A stretch of DNA of 20,169 nucleotides. Origin: Chloromonas sp. AAM2. Taxonomy: Eukaryota > Chlorophyta > Chlorophyceae > Chlamydomonadales > Chlamydomonadaceae. The stretch is from the NCBI GenBank assembly GCA_004335635.1, contig QAXH01005905.1:6594-26762 (forward strand), written 5' to 3'. The notes beneath the pieces were generated by a model that saw only the letters and a program-made list of their open reading frames with translations, ran no database searches and had not been told where the DNA came from. Position 1 is the first letter of the stretch; every line of letters begins with the position of its first letter. Below, one piece after another: positions 10,801 to 20,125 of the stretch. Made by a program: the position numbers and the translations under genes.

Positions 10801-13800
10801 GCTGTCAGGTGCTGCGCGGACTCGCGCACAGGGCACCAGAAGCGCCCGCTTTGCCCTTGGCCTGGGATGGGCCGGGCCCAGCGAGGATTCAAAATATGCC
10901 CGAGGCCGGAAGCAGCAACCGCAAGCGCTCTAACACGCGGAAACATGATGTAAGGGCCCTGAGTCGGATTACAGCGCCGCAGGCAAGCGAATTTCGCCAA
11001 TGTTAGTCGGACTGGGCTCCGAAACCTCTTGAATTTCGCGCGAAAATTAGTCGGCTTTGGCCGTTTTTGGGCTTGAATTCCGACTAATTCAGTGGGTTCG
11101 CACGGTACTTGATGCCTCATCTGAACAATGTTGGGGTCTCCATGGGGAAAATCTACAAAAATGTGTGAAACTTGGTGAATGAGCGTATCAGCCCATATAA
11201 TGGAGGCCTGCTTACTCCGATTCTTCAAGGCACGTGATCATGATGGTGCTGACGAAGACAACGATGATGACAACTCACCTGGCTCGCAAAGTCCAGCAGA
11301 GCTGTCCGGTCTGGAAAGAAGCCGCGTATCCGAGTGATGCCGCCGAAACTGCCCAAGAAACTGCGACGCAACGGTTTTGAACAGCACTCATCATCGTTTT
11401 GCAATTGCTCGCGTAAAACACTGGTCTGACTGCAATCGATGCAGACCGGCCAGCAAAACTCATGCAGTCTGTTGCTGAGTGTCTGCACGCCTGCTCAGTC
11501 GTTACAGTAGAGCACAGGCCCCCACCACGTCCACGCACCCAAACTGTCTATGGTTTATGCCTAAGACTTCCACGCATGTCCAAACACTTTGCACCGTTCA
11601 ATACCGTTGCTGACAACACGCAACAGACTTATCACAGATATGCACACAGCCCCATACCCCCACACCTGCGCTGATTTCAACAACGTTCTTGCCTCTGTGC
11701 TTACCCAAATCCTGCTGGTATGATGAAGGGCAGGTAGGTGTTGACCCCGTACCTCCGGGCGGCCTGCCAGTGGCCCACTTCATGCGCGGCTGCAAGTGGG
11801 ACCAAGCAGGCACAGTCAGGACTGAGATGGGACGTTTGAAGGTGTATGCTGCCAATCAATGCGTGATTACGATTTGGACAAGCCCTCAATTTGAAGCCCC
11901 ACAAATGTCGTTGTGAAATTGTGGCACCGAGCTTGTACCCTGCACTCTAGCACGTGCGGTGTTGCTCAAGACTTTCCTCATTTCCCGAGCACGATTTGAC
12001 CGAGCCAAACGTATGCCAGACTGGCCAAGATAGGCAACCATGCTCGAACGCCCAACAATACATGCTGCTAACCTGGCAGTCAGTCCGACTGTTGCCAGCA
12101 AACAGCATGCCACACTCTTAGGCAGCGTGCTCACACACTTGAGCTTTTGAACACTGAAGCGCCTGTGCACAATGTACTGACATGACAGCCTGGTTCTACT
12201 GATCACACTTGTACTGATCACACTTGAACATAATGTGCTCACGCCGCTCACCTAACAGTCCGAATGTTGCTATGATGTAAGGCAGTCCCTCAACAAAATC
12301 CTGTTGGGTGAGCAGCGTGCGGAAGGGGTCCACCAACCACTGCAAAACCACAGTAACGACGCATAACAAATGTGACGGCCGCATAGGTCGAAAGCGTAAA
12401 GGTGAAGGTACGTGGTACAGAGTTGTGATGTGTAATAACGAGTGATGTTCAGTCGTAATGAGCTGAGTTTTCAGCAGGCCAGAAAGGGGGCTCATCTTGT
12501 GCAATAACCTCGCATGACGCAAAACAATCAAAAGAAAAACGGAAAAACGGAAAAAAGAATGAAAAAGAAAATGAACAGGAAGAAAGAGTCATCAAATGGA
12601 ATCAAGAGTCATCAAAAGTGACTGGTATCTGTAACTGGTATCTGTAACATGGGTACACTGGCTGCGTTGACGGTGGTGAGTACTGAAAACGGTTTCATAT
12701 GCAACAGTCACGTGACTAGTATGACCAAGCATGTGCTCACCTGCAATATGGGTACGCTCGCTGCATTGACGGTGGTAAAGACAGTGCCCAGAGCAAAAGC
12801 TATGGCCAGCCAAATCTCCTGCAAATCCGCACAGTGCAATGCCAGTTGACATTTGTCAACTTGTCAGGCAGCAGCGCAACCAACTTGGCAAAGCAGTTTC
12901 GTCTGTGCAAGTAATGACGTTCCACCGGCAGAGTAGCTAAGCACTGGCTACGACAATTCTGAGCCCGTCTATATAAAATATTATCATCGGCTTGGATCTG
13001 CCTATCTGCAATGACTTCACAACAAAAGCTGTAGTTTGTTTGAAGGAACATTCGCCCACCTGCCCTCGGGAGATCCTCTCAGACCCCGCCCCGTCAGGCA
13101 AAACAATGACTGTGGGCTTGTCATCCTTGTCCTGTAGCAGAAACAGCTGGTAACGGTCGCCTAGCTGGTCCTGCACATGCAAGGAAAAGATGGTATGTTG
13201 GTGGTACACTGCATGTCACCGCATACCGCCCACTATGCAAAGTAAGAACAACAGAAACCCAGTGTGCGAATTGCCCAAACTTACAATTAACAGATTGGTG
13301 ACGGAGTGCATTTGCGCCCTTTCCTTCATCCCCCCGTTTTCACCCCGGATGTCCCCATGCTCCCCACCATACTGATAGATTGTGCATGCTAACAGTCAAT
13401 AGATCGGCCAATACATGCATGTGATAAGCCCCGCACATTGGCCCGACACTTCCCCCGACACACGTCGCAACGTCTCAGTGCCAGCATGCTCGGTCCCTAT
13501 GCACTACAATGCATGCACTACAATGCATGCACTACAATGCATGCACTACAACGTTTGAGCCCATGCACAAGCATGACAGCAGTCAACAAATCGACCAACA
13601 CGTTCGCAGCACCCTCTTCCCCCAAAACACCACATGTTTGTAGACCATCAAAGAAGCACGTCATCATGGTGATGTTGGCTGCTCCTGAGCGGCTAGCTGG
13701 TTGGGCTTGCGGTACCGTGGGTGGAACCATGATAAGCTATGTAATGATGATGATGATGAATTGAGCACAGTGACAGACAACATGGAAGCAGGAGCAACGA

Positions 13801-16023
13801 ACATTGTGGCCGCCTTACCAACACACCCCCAGGTATTCTGCTGCCACACACCTTGAGCCTGTCCTTCATCTTTTGATAGGACACGGCCGGGTCTTTGCCC
13901 CGTACGTTGCCCTGGAACAGCACTCCATCTTCTTCGTAGTTCTCAACACTGCACACACAAGACCGCAAGAATGTGTCCTCTCCACGCATGATGTGCATAG
14001 CATCCGAGTCTAATGTCTACGCAAGCCCGTCTGATCAAGCCAGCAGTGAAAACTGGTACAAGCCTGAAAGGTGGCGCAAGCAGGCCCACCCTTCCTGACA
14101 CTTTGTCTTCTCTGTGCGCATCCAGCACAGCATCACATGTTATTCAAGCCCCTAGCAGTTCAAGCCACCAGTGGACAGCATTGCACTAACCCAGCGCACG
14201 CAACACGCACAAAGCTGAAATGTCCAGTCCAGCAGGCCTATTCAAGCCACCAGTGGGAAGTGATGCACACCCATTCAACTGTCCAATGGCGAAGACCCTG
14301 ACACCGCTCCTAACCCTATTCACTGCTTGACAAATTTCAACAGCATTTGCTCCAGACCCAGCCCAGGCCCTGCCGCTCTGTGGACGCATGTTAGGCCTGC
14401 TTTGTCAGGCTGGACGGCAGCTTGCTGTTGTGGCAGCATTACGTTGTGCAGCAACCTAACGCCCACCCACATAACATATGCCGTGAATCATGAATACGCC
14501 GCTATTGGTACACTCCGGCCCTTGCTCAGTGCTCCTTCACCTTGCTTTCCGACCCCTAATTCTGCAGCCCTTGCTCAGTGCTCCTTTCACCTGGCTTTCC
14601 AATCCCTGATACTGCAGCACTTGCTCCTCGGTCCACAGTTGCTCCACAGTACCAGTCTAAGCCCTCGTTCCATTCGCCCACAGCACTCTGTTGTTGCCAC
14701 CTTAGCCTAACTAGTGTGCGTAATTCAAACACTGCTTGCAAGCTAGTTGGAAGCAGCATGGTATCTGCCCACAGCACCCCTCACACCACTCACCTCGTCA
14801 CCCAGAATGTGTCAAACCCAAACACTGTGGACTTGAGCCGCTCAATGACCTCCTTAGGAAGCTTCAGGGACTTCTCCTCGCCTGGCAGCGTGGAGAGGGG
14901 GTCAGATGCGCCACCGCCTGTGCAAGCACGTGTGCAATGTGGGGCGGTTCCGTGCATCAAAACAGGTTCGATACCTGACAATGTGGGTTGGACAAGTGGG
15001 CGTCACGTGGTCCATGTGGGGGTGAACACATACGTGGTGTGGGGATGCACACATGCTCCATGTGGGGATGCGCGCGTGCTCCATGTCGTGGCATGGAAGC
15101 AGGCGTGCACCTTGAAGCAGTGGCTTGCCGGCAGCTTACCCTGGCCCTGCCTGCACGTTTCCTTTCCCAACGTCATCCAACCCAATGACGTGCGATTTCA
15201 ACTTGACGACAAGTGCAACATGACGAGAGCATATGTGCGGCATCGGCTTATGCTCGCTTGAGAGAAGATCATGAACCATGCAGCTGCTTGGAGCATTCAG
15301 GCGCATGTACGTTACCTTGCCCAATGGCATCCAATGATGAAGTGATCTTCTGGTTCATGCAACCATGACAAGATCCAGTGGATGCATTATCATGACAGTG
15401 ACAAAGCCATCATACCCGATGGCATAAGCTCAAAAGGAGAGGTTGTGTGAGGGTTACTAACACCACATTGATCTCCAGTCACCTGAAGTGGATGTGCCAA
15501 CTGATGAAGACTCCCGTGAGGGTGCAGCATCCGGCACTGTAGGCTTAGGTTCAGTGTCCTACGAACAAGCACGTCATCTTGTTGTAAAAGCACGGCAAGT
15601 CCTCCTGTCTAGGCAAGTCCTCCTGTCTTGGAGGCTGTGCTGGCAGTTCAGTCAGAAAAACTGGCACCACAATGCTAAGAGCAAAACAGCAGAAATAGAA
15701 GAGCAAATGGGAAGCCATCTGTTCTGGGATGGGCTCTCAACCCTGGAGTGCTGACCTTTTCGGGCTCTGAGGCGTGGGCGATGCACCTCCTTCTCCGGCC
15801 AGATGCCTGTACGCATGTCAATCGTCTGCGACCAGAACAAGGTGGCAACCAATGAGAGCAAAGTGACGCATGTGTGCAGATCCATGCAATGGCGGGCGCA
15901 AATCGGATGTCCCTCGGACCTGACAGGCGGATGCGGCATAAGGCCGGCAGCTGCTGCAGCAAAGTCACCAGCCGCTTTTAAGCTTCTCGCCATCGCGTCT
16001 CTCCGGCATGGTAGCGCCTGCAT
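7776..16023 (-). CDS. EGY: EGY-type site-2 protease (M50 intramembrane metalloprotease), 14 exons
   Basis: This is a plastid membrane-embedded zinc protease of the ethylene-dependent gravitropism-deficient family. Minus-strand exons are 16023-15920, 15825-15756, 15543-15483, 14917-14794, 13948-13852, 13170-13060, 12818-12741, 12339-12252, 11789-11705, 11360-11279, 9456-9283, 8777-8668, 8261-8094 and 7878-7776. Phases join to 484 aa. Residues 1-50 or so are a basic, Ala-rich transit peptide ending near RRRRCIAHA|SEPEK. The stromal domain carries FGFDTFWVTS (111-120) and GNVRGK. HEVGH (247-251) gives two zinc ligands and the catalytic Glu; NxxPxxxxDG (Asn376, Pro379, Asp384) gives the third ligand. 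LQRGP (429-433) and several hydrophobic helices complete the fold. The ATG follows an in-frame TAG 57 bases upstream. The sequence looks closest to EGY2/EGY3, but unlike EGY3 the zinc site is intact. The exon 3 acceptor (AAG) was chosen by phase and is the least certain join. The usual Leu before Asp384 is Thr. Confidence 0.93.
8823..9060. repeat. 23-bp inverted repeat in EGY intron 11
   Basis: 8823-8845 and 9038-9060 are reverse complements with one mismatch and share the core AACTAGTTTGG. A third core (ACGAACTAGTTTGGCACG) lies just before the second arm, so one arm is itself duplicated. The arms are about 190 bp apart and could pair in the intron. Confidence 0.8.
9220..9243 (-). repeat. Copy of EGY exon 11 end inside intron 11
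   Basis: The 24 bases correspond to 9289-9312 (exon 11 residues EQLAEPI), 69 bp or 23 codons away, with the reading frame open throughout. There are five mismatches, each on a third codon position and each synonymous. The copy is followed by a strong donor-like GTGAGTAAG. Use of that donor would lengthen the exon by 65 nt and shift the frame into exon 12. Confidence 0.85.
9606..9629. repeat. Perfect 8-bp hairpin in EGY intron 10
   Basis: CTGTCAGG and CCTGACAG flank an 8-nt loop and are followed by a C7 run. The function is unknown. Confidence 0.5.
9670..10055. repeat. Degenerate tandem repeat, about three units, EGY intron 10
   Basis: TTGAGTATGCCATTGT or close variants start units near 9670, 9824 and 10004. 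They are followed by CTC..ATGA..GCTTT, GATGCAC or ATGCAC, and GAAAACAAAGAAC (first two units). Spacing is about 154 and 180 bp. Confidence 0.7.
10392..11107. mobile_element. Non-autonomous TIR DNA transposon (MITE-like) in EGY intron 10
   Basis: The ends are 15-bp inverted repeats, TACCGTACGAACCCA at 10392-10406 and its complement with one mismatch at 11093-11107. Inside, TTAGTCGGA or a one-base variant recurs at 10429, 10518, 10552, 10959, 11003 and 11047, and inverted at 11080-11088. Subterminal repeats of this kind are typical of transposase-binding sites. A TA at each tip could be a 2-bp target duplication. No transposase frame is present. A 30-bp direct repeat (10634-10663 and 10702-10731, four mismatches) lies inside. 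Confidence 0.7.
12081..12095 (-). repeat. Short copy of EGY exon 8 end inside intron 8
   Basis: Fourteen of 15 bases match 12256-12270 (GCAACATTCGGACTG on the sense strand). A donor-like AGGTTAGC follows a few bases later, as AGGTGAGC does at the real junction. The match is short and could be coincidental on its own. Confidence 0.5.
12198..12227. repeat. 15-bp tandem duplication
   Basis: TACTGATCACACTTG is repeated twice without change inside EGY intron 8, just downstream of the exon 8 donor. Confidence 0.9.
12520..12590. repeat. Polypurine tract in EGY intron 7
   Basis: About 70 bp of nearly all A and G on the plus strand. It is U-rich polypyrimidine in the EGY transcript and lies about 180 bases before the exon 8 acceptor in transcript order. 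Confidence 0.7.
12642..12677 (-). repeat. Copy of EGY exon 7 end inside intron 7
   Basis: Thirty-one of 36 bases match 12741-12776 (the end of exon 7, TTVNAASVPILQ), 99 bp or 33 codons away. All five mismatches are on third codon positions; four are synonymous and one changes Ile to Met. The donor is not kept (CAG|ATA instead of CAG|GTG). A TTTTCAG acceptor-like site precedes the copy on the sense strand. Confidence 0.85.
13499..13552. repeat. 14-bp tandem repeat, four units
   Basis: ATGCACTACAATGC is repeated three times, followed by a partial fourth unit, in EGY intron 5. Confidence 0.95.
13666..13752 (-). repeat. 87-bp dispersed repeat, copy in EGY intron 5
   Basis: It is 81 of 87 identical, without gaps, to the reverse complement of 17441-17527. 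Relative to transcription both copies have the same orientation. The middle contains the palindrome CGGTACCG within a longer imperfect inverted repeat (AGCT..GGTT / AACCAGCT). Similarity stops sharply on both sides. Confidence 0.9.
14519..14617. repeat. 49/50-bp tandem duplication
   Basis: Two units beginning CCCTTGCTCAGTGCTCC and ending CTGCAG, followed by a short partial third unit. They lie in EGY intron 4. Confidence 0.9.
15015..15083. repeat. 23-bp tandem repeat, three units
   Basis: Units start TGTGGGG at 15015, 15038 and 15061 and end near GCTCCA in the last two. They lie in EGY intron 3. A diverged direct repeat pair (about 15159-15195 and 15308-15345) follows in the same intron. Confidence 0.85.
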
Positions 16024-16588
16024 CCTCCGCGACTCAGTCAGGCGTCTGATGCGAAGCCGGAGCCAATGAAGGATGACCTAAAACACGCTCGCTTAGCCTG
16101 TACTCAGATCAGGTTGCTCTAGGAAGCCTCAATATCTTCAAAACGTCAACTGCTCAACGGATTTCTCTGCCGGCATTGTTGCTTTGACTCAGTTTACGTC
16201 AAAAACTCGTCGCACGACAATTCTTGCGTGGCGGCATTACCAACCTTGCATTTTTGGCTTTGCTCACGCACTCTAGGGCTGCCAAACAAGTGCCGAGTTT
16301 TAGGCAAAGAGAAGCAACCTCAGTATCGCGTGCTGCTAGGACTGCAACCTTTCACACAGGATTTGCATCAGGTGAGATGGGAGTTGGCTTGTCATGCATA
16401 TGTGCCGCCACCTGCGGCATTCCATGTGGCGGCATTCCGGCATGCAGCAATCGTTTACATATCACTGCATCAACAGAAGCCACAAGCTTGTGCAGCTACC
16501 TGCATTCCAAACCTTCTCCAGAACCAAAAATACAGCCTCCTCATTCACATGTCTTCGTACATGCCTGCATGTGACTTGCAGGTCCAGC
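16024..16588. promoter_or_regulatory. Divergent EGY/BCD1 promoter region
   Basis: The two start codons face away from each other across 565 bp, so both promoters must lie here or in 5' UTR introns. ACGTCAA-type sites (bZIP-like) occur near 16143 and 16196. On the BCD1 side CATCAG|GTGAGA near 16372 and TTGCAG| at 16580 form a plausible 5' UTR intron ending 8 bases before the ATG. No TATA box is convincing. Confidence 0.5.
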
Positions 16589-19500
16589 ATGCCAGAGACA
16601 GCTGACGCAAGTCAAACGTTTCCAGACCAGCCATCTGCCTCCCGACCGCACCCGTCGCCCCAGCAACCATCATGTGCCCCAGCAGAGATGCAGCATGAGG
16701 ATAACACTAACCATCCAACCGACACCGCCAGCGTTCCAGCTGATGTGTATGCCGCAGCAGGCGACCAAGCAGATGCAGAAGCCCAAGCCTTTGCAGCCTC
16801 GGTTGACCTGCCTTATGCTGAAACTGAAGCCGAAGCTGATGCTGATGCTGAAGCTGATGATGCCATCTTTGGCAACGGTGATGGCTCAGGCAGTGACCCA
16901 ACTGAAAGCCCAACTGACAGAAACAGATCAGTTGGTGACAGCGATACTAGAGTGCACGTGGCTGGGGCTGATGGCGAAGCCCAGCCCAATAAAAGAGTGA
17001 CGCATCAGTGTGAGATGTGTAATGAGGCGGTGGCAAAGTACTGCTGTCCCGGGTGCAGCTGCCGGACATGCAGCCTGGCTTGCTCAAAGGCACACAAGGT
17101 GGGCTGAACTAATGCGCTTTATAGCAAGCAGTGTGGGTTGTAACAGTGTGGCTGTGTTTTATATTGCTTCTAATTCTGCACTCAGCAGGGAAACAAAAAG
17201 AAAAAGTGTGTGCGGAGAAAGGGACACAGTACCAGGAAGTACTAGTCAGCTCTGCACTCTCAGCAACACCGACACGTCCTGGTGCATGTTGAGCACGCCC
17301 AGGGAGGGGGAGGGGGAGGAAGGGGGGGGGCGAGCTGTGGGCTGCTCAGCGAGGGAAAGGAAACGGACAAACTAAACTGCTGATAATTTGGTCTAATGTA
17401 GCCCCACAAACCTGAGCATGTGTCATTCCATGAATCATTACATCATCATTACATAGCTTATCATGGTTCAACCCACGGTACCGCAAGACCAACCAGCTAG
17501 GCACTCAGCAGCAGCCAACAACACCATCCTAAACAAAGCATGGGCATGATGCCCACAAAAATAAAGCACAAGCAAGGTTCAGGGTCGCATGAACGACAAG
17601 GTGCATATCCTGAAAGCCGGCACTGATGAAGTGACTGGCCCTCTTACTCCCGAGATCAGGGTCAAGTTGGGGTACGCCGTGGCGGGAATTCCAAGGCGAC
17701 CCATAGGCCAGCAGGCAATGGTTCAGGTTGCTGGTTCGATTCCGACTGACTTTGGGGTTGCTCTGACAGCTCCGACGGGGATGAGGGGTGCCCCCACATG
17801 GTGGGTGGGCACATGTTGCTGGGCATCCTTTTTATCATGCCTATCGGCACTTAATCACGCCCACCGGCGTCTACTTTGCCTTTGGCTGAGATTTTTTTGA
17901 CTTCTGGTTTTCACTATTGCTCCATGCAATGCAGCCAAGCCTGGTCACTCGCCACCATGTCTCTTGTTGTGTTGCGTGTTCGTTGCGTATCGCAGGCGGA
18001 GCGACAATGCAATGGCAAACGTGACCGTCTAGGGTTTGTGCCACTCACAGAGTTCGGAGACAGGGAGCTCATGTCAGGTATGGCAAGCCTGGCAACCTTC
18101 AAGATGTTTGCAAGTTGAATCTAGACTTGGGGTGATCAAGACGTCTGCCGTGAATCATTGCTCCCGACATCAACCATTGTAAACCTGAGGCCCGAGTTGT
18201 TTATAGATTTGTCAGCGAGACCACAGTTGAATAAAACACTGTGGGTGAAACCACAGTTGAATAAAACACTGTGGACGAAACCACAGTTGAACAAAACACT
18301 GTGGGCGAAACCACAGTTGAACAAAACACTGTGGGCGAAACCACAGTTGAATAAAACACAATCATTGTCGTCAGTACTTGCTACCCCCTCTAATAACTGA
18401 TAGCCAGTGTTCATGAGGAAAACAGACTCATAAAAACACACACCTGGACAAATCAGTGCCACCAACACGAGCCAATCGCTGAATGTGATTGAGGATGTGG
18501 CCATGTGTAGCGTTTGTGACCTGGCTCCACGATGCCAGCGCCATTTCCGGCAAACCCAATCTTGTTGGATTGCGGGCAATGTGCTTTGGAACTGTTTGAA
18601 TCTCGCGGAACCTTGCACTGTGTAACAAGTCTGATCAAGCAAACTGACGTGCGCAAATTTCAATCGCACCACATCAGCTGTATTGCGGGCGATCTCAGCT
18701 GCCTGTAGAACCCTAGTTCGTCTCAAACAGTGCAGTGCAGCCCAAAACCAATGCTTTGAGGCGTTTGACGTAGGTGCGCAGTTTGGCCACATCTGTGCGA
18801 TTGGCTTGTGGGGGGAAGCCTGTGCAATGCCACAAACGGTTGATTTGTGCCAAATCATGAAGTGATTGTTCTTTCTTTTTATCGAACACCGTCATACCTC
18901 TTGTATCTTCATCAATTGTTCGTTATGCCAAACTATCCGCTGCTAGAGCAGACGTCACGTGCTGTCGATACGTTGCATTTGTTGTAATGTGAATTGTTGT
19001 CAAGATCACCAAATCTGTCAAATCTCAGTATACTGCATATTGTCGCTTCCTTCCCAGATTATCGGTTACTGGAGGAGGTGGCACGTGCCGATGACACAGC
19101 CCGCCGCTGCCGCCCGCCCGCCCCCAAGCCGCAGCTGCCCCCCCATCTGGCCAACCTAGTGTACCAGGCAGAGAGAAGGCGCATACAGCTGCTCATCATG
19201 CCACCAGGCAAGTTAGTTGGGTTAGTTTAGCCCAGTTAGCTCAGCTCGGTACACTTGTAGTTCGTAGATTAGTTCGTTCCTAGATTAGTTGGTTTTGGCT
19301 TGAATGCCGTTCTGGGCGTCTGAGCCGCACCTGCAACATGCCGAGCAAGCTCATGACCCCTTGCTTTACTTTGAACTTGTTTGGTTGGGCTTAGCTTAGT
19401 TTGAGTTGCTTTGGCTTTGTAGCCATTCCGGGCTTCCTATTCCTTACCATGCCTGCGACAGGTATGCAAACAGCATCATCACCAGCACATTACGTGCCTT

Positions 19501-20125
19501 ACATACCCCCCACGCAGGCCATTCAAAAAGGCTTCAATAAGCTAAGCACTCCTGAATAGTTTCCGCTTGATTATCCGTGCAGGTATGCACCGTCGCATCA
19601 CCAACTCCACGCGGTACGACGGTCGGTTGCGCAAGATGAGCTGGCGGGTGGAGTGGGTGTTTGCCGGCGCAGGGCAGCGGGTGGTGGATGAACAGGTGCC
19701 AGAGGATGCAATCCTCAAGGAGGTGAGAGCTGAAGCAGGTTTTCTGGCAAGACGTTTGCGAGCAGTAGCTGACAGGGCATGTTGTTTCGAGATTGTCAGA
19801 TCACCTGTATTGTTCAGCGGACTGCGGAATCTAATGATTCAACAAAGTTACGAAGCTATAAGTGGCAGAGGATGCAACGGTGAAGGAGGTGAGACGGGGG
19901 CAGATCATTTAGGTTGTCGCGCTTTGGGTGGGGTGTGTTGGGATGGGAGGAGCGCGGGGGGGATGAAAAGGTGGCAGAGGATGCAATCCTCACGAAGGTG
20001 AGCGTAGCAGGAAACCCTACAACTTTAAACAGACAGAAATCAACGTCCAACACTCAATCTGATTTTACCACTTATGGATCATCAAGCATTTGCTGGAAGG
20101 GTTTGCGAGCTGAGCTGGACCATAG

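Noticed and set aside
10850..10960. tRNA-like segment on the minus strand (GTTAGAGCGC, GAATCC, GGGCCC ends)
   Set aside because: The D and T stems do not pair and no A box is present; GGGCCC pairs only because it is palindromic. It lies inside the TIR element.
15536..15543. CAG acceptor at 15537 for EGY exon 3
   Set aside because: It has the better consensus but its phase does not fit exon 2 (SEPEK frame) with exon 3; the AAG acceptor seven bases upstream keeps the frame.
16224..16605. Overlapping plus-strand open frames upstream of BCD1
   Set aside because: Their composition is not protein-like, and none joins in frame to the BCD1 start through the likely acceptor at 16580.
17589..17900. 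Plus-strand open frame of 103 codons in BCD1 intron 1
   Set aside because: It resembles no family, and the exon 1 to exon 2 join across the zf-HIT finger shows that this stretch is intronic.
18221..18360. CRISPR-like array of palindromic repeats
   Set aside because: Units are directly contiguous with no variable spacers, and the context is a eukaryotic intron.
18136..18858. Long minus-strand frame with repeated SVLFNCGF motif
   Set aside because: It is generated by the 30-bp minisatellite, whose period is a multiple of three; nothing else in it is conserved.
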